Shown here in pieces: positions 1-6,644 of a stretch of DNA of 8,007 bases. The notes below the pieces were generated by a model that was given only the letters and a program-made list of their open reading frames with translations, was not told the origin of the DNA and ran no database searches. The translations under genes were made by a program, and so were the position numbers. The stretch comes from Chitinophagaceae bacterium. Lineage in GTDB: Bacteria; Bacteroidota; Bacteroidia; Chitinophagales; Chitinophagaceae. The stretch covers positions 1 through 8,007 of the forward strand of contig DPWF01000231.1 of the NCBI GenBank assembly GCA_003526435.1. The letters are read 5' to 3'. How positions within the stretch are numbered: position 1 is the first letter of the stretch; each line of letters begins with the position of its first letter.

Positions 1-3000
1 TCCAATATTATTACTATTACTGTTCTGCCTGCTGTTACCACTGCCAATGCAGGAGCTGATCAGTCTATCTGTAATGTTACCGGCATTACCCTGAATGGCA
101 ATAACCCCAGTTCCGGAGCTGGTACATGGTCTGTTCTTGCAGGTGCTCCTTCAGTTGTTACATTTACAAATGCCGCTAACCCTTCCACTACTGTAGGTGG
201 GTTGGTTGCAGGTACCTATCAATTTGTCTGGACGATTTCTAATGGTACTTGTGTTGATTCAAAAGATACGGTGCAGGTTGTTATTCATCCTCCGTCTGTA
301 CCTGGTAATATTACAGCAGAAGCTACCGTTTGTGCCATATCAAATAATGGAACCCTTACTTTGAATGGTTACACTGGCAACATTCAACGCTGGGAACTTT
401 CAACTGATTATGGCAGTTCCTGGACTACAGTAAGTAATACAACCAATACGCTGGATTATACCAATCTCAGTTCAACTACTACATTCAGGGCAGCAGTGCA
501 GAATCAGAATTGCCCTGTATTATATTCCAATCTCAATACCATTACGGTATTACAACCTGTAACACCTGCCAATGCCGGACCTGATACGACATTCATCAAT
601 GGTGTATCGAGTTATACATTAAATGGTAACACACCTGGTTCTGGAACAGGCGTCTGGTCTGTTGTACCCGGTGCCACCACTACACTCAATTTTTCTGGTA
701 TCACCAATCCAAAGGCTACCATAACTGGTCTTGATTATGTACATGGTGCCCCACCAACAGATGGTAAATATTTATTGGTATGGACCATTTCAAATGGCTA
801 TTGCCCGGTTTCAAGAGACACCATGCAGATTACAGTACAACCACCTACCAATCCCGGTGTTATTGGACCCGATGCCGTGGTTTGTACGGGTAATAACAAC
901 GGTACACTTCATCTTACCGATTATCTCGGAACCATTTTGCAGTGGGAATTATCGGTCAACAATGGTGTTACATGGTCTATCATTTCTTCTACCGTTGGCA
1001 CCAACCAGGATAGTTATACTTATAGTAATCTCACACAAACCACATTATTCAGGGCATTGGTAAAAAATGGCGTTGGTGCAGAATTATACTCCGGTATTGC
1101 TGCAACAGTTACTGTACTTGAACTGGTAACTCCTGCGAACGCCGGACCCGATCAGTTGCTCTGTAACACAACATCATCTACACTGGCGGGTAACAATCCG
1201 ACTTCAGGTATGGGTACATGGTCGGCCCTTCCAGGCAACCCAACTGTTGCAGTATTTTCAAATATTGCAGACCCGAATAGTGTAATCAGTGGTTTAACTT
1301 TTGGCACTTACCATTTTGTATGGACCATTTCAAATGGCATTTGTTCCGACTCCCAAGACACTGTAACAATTACCATTCAACAGCCTACTATTGCAGGAAA
1401 TATTAGTGCAGACAATACAGTTTGTATAACCAGTAATAATGGAGCATTAACCCTAACCGGATTTTTCGGAAATATTGTTCAAACTGAATATTCCATTGAT
1501 AATGGCATCACCTGGTCTGGCATTACCAATACAGCAAATCAGAGCAACATAAGTTATACCACCCTTACACAAACCACTCAATATCGTGGTCAAATAAAAA
1601 ATGGTGTTTGTCCTGCATTGTTCACCAATATTGTAACAGTTACCGTATTACCGGAAGTTACACCTGCCAATGCAGGTAGCGATCAGGTAGTATGCGATGT
1701 AACTGCTGTTGCTTTAAATGCTAATACACCTGTTTCAGGTACTGGCATATGGACCCTTGTACCAGGTGCTCCTTCAACCGTAAGCTTTACCAATGCTGCC
1801 GACCCCACTACTACCGTAAACGGATTGACTTACGGAACTTATCGTTTTGCCTGGACCATTTCCAATACACTTTGTGCAAGTTCATCTGATACGGTTGAAA
1901 TACGGATTGTACCTCCTACTATAGCAGGTAACCTGGTTGCTTCTGCCACTGTTTGTGCAACCAATAATACCGACATACTCACATTATCTGGCAATAATGG
2001 AAATATCATCCGTTGGGAATTCTCTGTTAACAATGGTGGATCATGGACCAATATTTCCAATACAACCAACACATTTACTTATAATAACCTGAACACAACT
2101 ACTTCATACAGGGCACTTAATCAAAATGAAATTTGTACTGCTTTATATTCAAATGAAGTTACCGTTACGGTAATACCTCCTGTAACTACAGCCAATGCAG
2201 GTAGTAACCAAAGTTTATGTGATGTAACTGTTGCTACATTAAACGCTAACAACCCTGGTTCAGGATCAGGTACATGGACAGTAGCTACTGGTGCGCCTTC
2301 AACAGTAAATTTCACCAACGTTAATGACCCTAGCACTACGGTCAATGGTTTAACATACGGCACTTACTTTTTCATCTGGACCATCGCCAATGGAACTTGT
2401 GCCAATTCTGCAGATACTGTTCAGATAACTATTCATCCGCCAACCATTGCCGGTAACCTGGTTGCTTCTGCCACTGTTTGCGCAACCAACAATACCGATA
2501 TACTCACATTGTCTGGTAACAATGGAAATATTATCCGCTGGGAATTCTCTGTTAACAATGGTGGATCATGGACTACCATTTCCAATACAACCAACACATT
2601 TACTTATAACAACCTGAACACGACTACCTCATACAGGGCTTTGAATCAAAATGAAATCTGTCCTGCCTTGTATTCAAATGAAGTTACTGTTACTGTAATA
2701 CCTCCGGTCACTACCGCTAATGCAGGTAATGATCAACGTTTGTGTAATGTGAGCACAGCAACCCTCAGTGGTAACACACCGGGTGCTGGTTCAGGTACCT
2801 GGACCGTAGCTGCTGGCGCACCTTCTGTTGTAAGCTTTACAAATGCCAGCGATCCAAATACTACAGTAAGTGGTTTAACCATCGGCACCTACCAGTTCAT
2901 CTGGACCATTGCAAATGGAACCTGCGTCAATTCTGTAGATACTGTTGAGCTTACCATAGATGCACAAACTATTCCCGGCTCTCTGGTAGCGGATGCCGCC

Positions 3001-6000
3001 GTTTGTGCCACTGCCAATAACAATATTCTTTCACTCAGCGGTTATACAGGTGATATACTCAGGTGGGAGTTTTCAACTTCCGGAGGTTCTTCCTGGAGCA
3101 ATATTGCCAATACAACTAACACACAGGCTTATACAAATCTGAGTACCACTACTGCATATCGTGTTCTTGTACAGAGTGGTTTGTGTAATCAACTTTATTC
3201 AAACAATGTTACCATCACTGTGTTACAACCGGTAACAACTGCAAATGCAGGGCCCGATCAAACACTTTGCAATGCAGTAACAACAGTATTACAGGCCAAT
3301 CATCCTGTTTCAGGAACAGGTACCTGGACCTATTTATCTGGTCCAACAGTTCCTGTCTTTGCAAACGCAGGAGACGCCAATACTGTTATAACAGGTTTAA
3401 ATGTTGGTACTTACTCTTTTATATGGACAATTACCAATAATCTCTGTGTTGATTCAAAAGATACCGTACAGATTATTATTGCACCCGTTACCGTTCCAGG
3501 AACCTTATCCTCTCATGCAACTGTATGTTCCGGTTCTAACACAGGTACGCTTCAGTTAACCGGCACAACAGGCAATATTCTTCATTGGGAATACTCAATT
3601 GATAACGGTGTAACATGGACCATCATATCAAACAGTTCTGATCAGTACACCTACAGTAATCTTACTACTTCTACTTTATTCAGGGTATTGGTTAAGAACA
3701 GTGTTTGTGCAACTGGATATTCAAACCCTGTATTGATTACTGTAATGCCCCCTGTTACCACTGCCGTTGCAGGATTGAACCAGGTGATATGTAACAGCAC
3801 CACAACCAGACTTGATGGAAATACTCCTTCTTCCGGTGTTGGTATATGGAGTCAGATCGCCGGCCCTACAACTGCCATTTTCAGCAATGCAAATCATGCA
3901 GGTACAAACCTGTCAGGTTTGAGTACGGGCACTTATCGTTTCATGTGGACCATTTCAAATACCACTTGCCCTTCTTCAAGCAATGAAGTTGAAGTAAGAA
4001 TTGACCCGCCCACATCCGCTGGCCAACTTAGTCATGATGATACGGTTTGTACCAATCTTAATAGTGGTTCATTATCTATCAACAATTATACGGGGTCTAT
4101 TATCAGGTGGGAAAGTTCGACAGACAATGGTGCCAACTGGACTGTTATCAATACAACACAAAACGGTTATACTTATTCAAATCTCACAGCCACTACAAGA
4201 TTCAGGGTATTGGTACAAAGCGGTGTTTGTGCGTCTCTCTATTCAAATACAGTTACCATAACCGTTAACCCATTAACCGTAGGTGGTCATATTGCCGCAA
4301 ATGACACCGTTTGTGTTACTTCAAACAACGGAACATTACAACTCACCAATTATGTGGGTGATCTTATTCGCTGGGAGTCTTCTACCAACAATGGTAAAAA
4401 CTGGAACCTGATTAATTATACAGGTGATCAGTACTATTTCAGCAACCTGCCTGCTACTACCATGTTCAGGGTAATGGTACAAAGTGGTGTTTGTTCAAGT
4501 GCATTCAGCGATTCTGTAAATATTGTTGTGGATGCAGCCACAGTAGCAGGAATAGTAAGCGGAGCCGACACGGTTTGTTATAACAACAACAGCGGAAATA
4601 TTATTTTATCCGGAAGACTTGGAAGCATTGTTCAATGGGAGTCGTCAGAAAACAGTGGTGTTAACTGGAATGTATTAACTGCTCCGCTCAACGATACGCT
4701 GAGGTATACCAATCTTACCAAAAATACTTTATACCGAACGCTTGTTAAAAACGGCACTTGTGCAATTATGTATTCAGCCCCTGTTGAAATCAGTGTTGTG
4801 GCCCCGGTAACAGTTGCCAATGCCGGCACAGATGTTCTTGTATGTAACGCAGCAACATCTGCCATACTCCACGGAAATACACCAGTAGTTGGAACAGGTA
4901 TGTGGAAACAGATAAGCGGTCCCAATACTGCAGTATTAGCAGACCCTTCTAATCCTAATACACTCATTTCCGGACTTGTAACAGGCCCTTACCGTTTTGC
5001 ATGGGAAATATCAAATGGCATTTGTGTAAGTTCTTCAGATACGGTTGCCGTAAATGTTGATCAGACGATTGCTGACTTTACGTTATCCGGTGTTCACAAT
5101 TGCGGCACTACTGTTTATCAATTTAACGACCACAGTCGTTCCAATTTCGGAATAAGCAACTGGAAATGGAGCATTGCCCCTGGCGATACTATTTATCAAA
5201 AAGAAAACAGTATCGGCTTCACTACTGAAGGAACATATACCATGAATCTTAGTGTTCAGAGTAATGCAGGATGCGTTAGTTCATTACAAGCACAGTTCTT
5301 TGTTGACATATTTGAATTTCCACAAGTAGATATTGATGCCATCAGAGATGTTTGCAAAGGTCAGCTTACCCAGTTAGCGCCCATTGTTAATTCAAGAGAT
5401 ACCATTGCCATGTTATTATGGAACCTTGGTAATGGCACAAGAAGTACAGATTCACTCATATCTGTTCGTTACCTCGTAGATGGTCAATATACAGTTCGCC
5501 TTACTGCTACAACTGTTAACAATTGTTTTGATTCGGCTTATAAAGCTATGACGGTACATCCACTGCCAGTAATCAATATTACACCCAACAGTACCGTTTG
5601 CAAAGGCGATTCAATCCGGTTAGTTGCTTCAGGTGCCATGAATTATATCTGGTTCGATCAGCTCAACAATATTACTGCAACGGGGCCTGCTACAAAAGTT
5701 GTACGACCAGTAGGAAGTACAACTATTCGTGTTATCGGGTATGATCAACATGGTTGCAGTGAAATTAAATCTACCAGCATCCGTGTTATACAACCATTGA
5801 AAATGTTTGCTGCTCAGGGCGATACCTTATGTATTGGAGAAAGTAAACAATTGGTTGCAACAGGTGCAAGCACCTACAAATGGTATCCTGAAACCGGCTT
5901 AAGCAATACAGGCGTTGCCAACCCTGTTGCCCGTCCGGTTGAAACAACCATCTATAATGTAATTGGAAAAGATGATCATAACTGCTTTACAGATACGGCA

Positions 6001-6579
6001 CAGATCAAAGTAGTTGTTGGTCGTCCAACACCTATTAGTATAGGAAGAGATACTGTTATCACAGCAGGAACAAGTTTCCAATTGGGCATACTATCAGCCA
6101 ATACTGTTAACGGCGGTAATGATCAGATCCGTAAATGGCGCTGGGGTGGTGCCGCATCAATCAGTTGTCCAACATGTCCAACACCAGAAGTAAAACTTTC
6201 GAATGATGCGTGCATATCCTGTACAGTGGTAAACAATTACGGATGTATTAGTACAGATACCCTTTGTATTAAAACCCTTTGTCCGGCAACGGAATTATTT
6301 GTTCCTAATGCATTTTCACCCGATGGAGATGGTGTGAATGATGTGTTACTGGTTCAGGGTAAAGGTGTTAAGCTGATCAAAAGTTTCAGGATATATAACA
6401 GATGGGGTCAACTGGTTTTTGAAAAAGCCAATTTCTTACCGGGCGACCCTGCATATGCATGGAACGGTACTGCTTTTGGAAAAGCGGTAACACCGGATGT
6501 ATTTGTATATGTATCGGAAGTCATCTGTGAAAAAGGACTACCCACCACATTTAAAGGAAATATAACCATACTCAAATGA
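1..6579 (+). CDS. Giant T9SS-secreted repeat surface protein (adhesin-like), 5'-truncated by window
   Basis: The frame is open from base 1 with no stop, so the gene begins upstream. The TTG at 202 is inside a repeat module and is not a credible start. The 2192 visible residues comprise the tail of a B module (1-11), alternating A and B Ig-like modules (12-1689), five PKD/Ig-like domains (about 1690-2094) and a gliding motility-associated C-terminal domain (2095-2192). Nearly every A and B module has two cysteines at fixed positions, which suggests one disulphide per module, as expected for an extracellular protein. Proteins of this build in Bacteroidota cross the outer membrane by the type IX system and sit on the cell surface or are released; SprB of Flavobacterium is the studied example of a giant one. 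I see no SprB-type repeat, enzyme domain or recognisable ligand-binding domain. An adhesin or gliding role is therefore inference, and the missing N-terminus could hold a catalytic or binding domain. The stop overlaps the start of a PorP/SprF gene. Confidence 0.93.
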   Translation, partial: SNIITITVLPAVTTANAGADQSICNVTGITLNGNNPSSGAGTWSVLAGAPSVVTFTNAANPSTTVGGLVAGTYQFVWTISNGTCVDSKDTVQVVIHPPSVPGNITAEATVCAISNNGTLTLNGYTGNIQRWELSTDYGSSWTTVSNTTNTLDYTNLSSTTTFRAAVQNQNCPVLYSNLNTITVLQPVTPANAGPDTTFINGVSSYTLNGNTPGSGTGVWSVVPGATTTLNFSGITNPKATITGLDYVHGAPPTDGKYLLVWTISNGYCPVSRDTMQITVQPPTNPGVIGPDAVVCTGNNNGTLHLTDYLGTILQWELSVNNGVTWSIISSTVGTNQDSYTYSNLTQTTLFRALVKNGVGAELYSGIAATVTVLELVTPANAGPDQLLCNTTSSTLAGNNPTSGMGTWSALPGNPTVAVFSNIADPNSVISGLTFGTYHFVWTISNGICSDSQDTVTITIQQPTIAGNISADNTVCITSNNGALTLTGFFGNIVQTEYSIDNGITWSGITNTANQSNISYTTLTQTTQYRGQIKNGVCPALFTNIVTVTVLPEVTPANAGSDQVVCDVTAVALNANTPVSGTGIWTLVPGAPSTVSFTNAADPTTTVNGLTYGTYRFAWTISNTLCASSSDTVEIRIVPPTIAGNLVASATVCATNNTDILTLSGNNGNIIRWEFSVNNGGSWTNISNTTNTFTYNNLNTTTSYRALNQNEICTALYSNEVTVTVIPPVTTANAGSNQSLCDVTVATLNANNPGSGSGTWTVATGAPSTVNFTNVNDPSTTVNGLTYGTYFFIWTIANGTCANSADTVQITIHPPTIAGNLVASATVCATNNTDILTLSGNNGNIIRWEFSVNNGGSWTTISNTTNTFTYNNLNTTTSYRALNQNEICPALYSNEVTVTVIPPVTTANAGNDQRLCNVSTATLSGNTPGAGSGTWTVAAGAPSVVSFTNASDPNTTVSGLTIGTYQFIWTIANGTCVNSVDTVELTIDAQTIPGSLVADAAVCATANNNILSLSGYTGDILRWEFSTSGGSSWSNIANTTNTQAYTNLSTTTAYRVLVQSGLCNQLYSNNVTITVLQPVTTANAGPDQTLCNAVTTVLQANHPVSGTGTWTYLSGPTVPVFANAGDANTVITGLNVGTYSFIWTITNNLCVDSKDTVQIIIAPVTVPGTLSSHATVCSGSNTGTLQLTGTTGNILHWEYSIDNGVTWTIISNSSDQYTYSNLTTSTLFRVLVKNSVCATGYSNPVLITVMPPVTTAVAGLNQVICNSTTTRLDGNTPSSGVGIWSQIAGPTTAIFSNANHAGTNLSGLSTGTYRFMWTISNTTCPSSSNEVEVRIDPPTSAGQLSHDDTVCTNLNSGSLSINNYTGSIIRWESSTDNGANWTVINTTQNGYTYSNLTATTRFRVLVQSGVCASLYSNTVTITVNPLTVGGHIAANDTVCVTSNNGTLQLTNYVGDLIRWESSTNNGKNWNLINYTGDQYYFSNLPATTMFRVMVQSGVCSSAFSDSVNIVVDAATVAGIVSGADTVCYNNNSGNIILSGRLGSIVQWESSENSGVNWNVLTAPLNDTLRYTNLTKNTLYRTLVKNGTCAIMYSAPVEISVVAPVTVANAGTDVLVCNAATSAILHGNTPVVGTGMWKQISGPNTAVLADPSNPNTLISGLVTGPYRFAWEISNGICVSSSDTVAVNVDQTIADFTLSGVHNCGTTVYQFNDHSRSNFGISNWKWSIAPGDTIYQKENSIGFTTEGTYTMNLSVQSNAGCVSSLQAQFFVDIFEFPQVDIDAIRDVCKGQLTQLAPIVNSRDTIAMLLWNLGNGTRSTDSLISVRYLVDGQYTVRLTATTVNNCFDSAYKAMTVHPLPVINITPNSTVCKGDSIRLVASGAMNYIWFDQLNNITATGPATKVVRPVGSTTIRVIGYDQHGCSEIKSTSIRVIQPLKMFAAQGDTLCIGESKQLVATGASTYKWYPETGLSNTGVANPVARPVETTIYNVIGKDDHNCFTDTAQIKVVVGRPTPISIGRDTVITAGTSFQLGILSANTVNGGNDQIRKWRWGGAASISCPTCPTPEVKLSNDACISCTVVNNYGCISTDTLCIKTLCPATELFVPNAFSPDGDGVNDVLLVQGKGVKLIKSFRIYNRWGQLVFEKANFLPGDPAYAWNGTAFGKAVTPDVFVYVSEVICEKGLPTTFKGNITILK
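1918..2181 (+). repeat. Module B4, near-identical partner of B5
   Basis: This 88-residue module differs from B5 by only two residues in my alignment (Asn versus Thr before ISN, Thr versus Pro after the second cysteine). The flanking A4 and A5 modules are far less alike. By hand count the DNA copies differ at about 27 of 264 positions, almost all silent. Confidence 0.85.
2443..2706 (+). repeat. Module B5, near-identical partner of B4
   Basis: This is the second member of the pair, starting exactly 525 bp after B4 and in the same frame. The high identity stops at the module edges, where A5 and A6 resume ordinary repeat-to-repeat divergence. This indicates duplication or conversion of a single module, or a shared constraint on it. 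Confidence 0.85.
4012..4806 (+). repeat. Three consecutive B modules (B8-B9-B10) without intervening A
   Basis: Here the A/B alternation is broken: three B modules follow each other directly, with linkers of about NPL-TVGG and DAA-TVAG. B8, B9 and B10 share local signatures not seen in B1-B7: WESS in the Asp-box strand, and DTVC rather than ATVC or NTVC at the first cysteine. B8 and B9 also share VQSGVC. This points to local amplification of one B module rather than loss of A modules from an alternating array. Confidence 0.8.
5068..6282 (+). other. Non-repetitive PKD/Ig-like domain region between stalk and secretion signal
   Basis: Five domains can be separated. A PKD-like domain (about 5068-5313) has NWKWSIAPGD and the TEGTYTMNLSV strand; a second (about 5314-5560) has LLWNLGNG and DGQYTVRLTATT. 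Both match the PKD pattern of W--GDG followed by G-Y-V-L. Two further domains (about 5563-5796 and 5797-6024) share the layout VCKGDS-RLVASGA--Y-W / LCIGES-QLVATGASTYKWYP, then T-VVRPV--TTI--VIG-D-HGC. The fifth (6025-6282) has RKWRWGG followed by SCPTCPTPEV and C-SCTVVNNYGC, a cysteine-rich version of the domain that often precedes the type IX signal in such proteins. Boundaries are approximate. The region is a probable rigid spacer or stalk near the cell surface; no binding function can be read from it. Confidence 0.75.
6283..6576 (+). other. Type B T9SS C-terminal domain (gliding motility-associated / CHU_C type)
   Basis: These last 98 residues carry the family hallmarks in order: FVPNAFSPDGDGVNDVL, then IKSFRIYNRWGQLVFE, a W-GT turn, DVFVYVSEVIC, and the closing GNITILK strand. 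This domain class directs export through the type IX secretion system. Unlike type A signals, type B domains are typically paired with a co-encoded PorP/SprF protein, which is what follows here. The Asp-rich FSPDGDGVND loop resembles a calcium-binding turn (inference). Confidence 0.95.
6576..6579 (+). promoter_or_regulatory. ATGA stop/start overlap coupling the adhesin and PorP/SprF genes
   Basis: The adhesin stop TGA (6577-6579) overlaps the downstream ATG (6576-6578) in the arrangement ATGA. A ribosome finishing the giant protein can re-initiate directly. A purine stretch (AAAGGAAA, about 6552-6559) lies rather far upstream for a classical ribosome binding site, and Bacteroidota rely little on such sites. 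I see no room for a separate promoter. Co-translation is inference from the overlap. Confidence 0.8.
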
Positions 6580-6644
6580 ACAAAAATTCTACCCTTCGCA
6601 TGATTGCAATGACAGCTATGCTGATCGCAGGTAAAATCCATGCA
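6576..6644 (+). other. Predicted signal peptide of the PorP/SprF protein
   Basis: The n-region MNKNSTLR carries Lys-3 and Arg-8. It is followed by a hydrophobic core, MIAMTAMLIAG, and a likely signal peptidase I site after Ala-23 (KIHA|QDF). There is no lipobox cysteine, so a lipoprotein is not indicated. The cleavage position is judged by eye. Confidence 0.8.

Larger units (their letters stand above)
34..5067 (+). repeat. In-frame tandem array of alternating Ig-like modules A and B (~525 bp per A+B pair)
   Basis: Module starts that I delimited are: A1 34, B1 295, A2 559, B2 847, A3 1126, B3 1387, A4 1657, B4 1918, A5 2182, B5 2443, A6 2707, B6 2968, A7 3232, B7 3490, A8 3754, B8 4012, B9 4276, B10 4540, A9 4807 (ending 5067). 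Bases 1-33 are the end of a further B. Module A (mostly 86-87 residues) reads AN-AG-D-Q--C, then G-GTW, GL--GTY-F-WTI-NG-C and S-DTV. Module B (88-93 residues) reads TVC---N, RWE-S-NNG--W, Y-NL-TTT-FR and G-C--LYSN-VTITV. Each looks like a seven-strand beta-sandwich stalk domain of the kind repeated in Bacteroidota giant surface proteins. A2 is longer (96 residues), and A2 and B2 each lack one cysteine. The array is degenerate in DNA, so it is an old protein-level repeat rather than a recent satellite, with the exception of the B4/B5 pair. Confidence 0.9.

Noticed and set aside
202..204. TTG at 202 as start codon of the giant gene
   Set aside because: The same frame is open upstream to base 1 and encodes the first two thirds of module A1 plus the end of a B module, so the true start is before the window.
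731..1063. Plus-strand open frame of about 110 codons inside the giant gene
   Set aside because: It is an out-of-frame shadow of modules A2 and B2, with no family resemblance and no initiation context. A similar shadow recurs at 4001-4261 over B8, as expected from repeated DNA.
1839..2363. Minus-strand open frames over modules B4 and A5 (also at 4632-4967 and 5899-6081)
   Set aside because: These are antisense shadows created by the Thr/Asn/Val codon bias of the repeats. Their translations look like reversed repeat composition, not like proteins.
34..5067. SprB-type repeats or a beta-propeller
   Set aside because: The modules lack the SprB repeat pattern. The Asp-box-like motifs are separated by unrelated A modules, which is incompatible with consecutive propeller blades.
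34..5067. CRISPR-like or satellite DNA repeat
   Set aside because: The periodicity is about 525 bp, entirely in frame, and conserved in protein rather than DNA, so it is a coding repeat.
6408..6641. Minus-strand open frame across the adhesin/PorP junction, and another at 7082-7294
   Set aside because: Both lie entirely opposite well-supported coding sequence and have no recognisable product.
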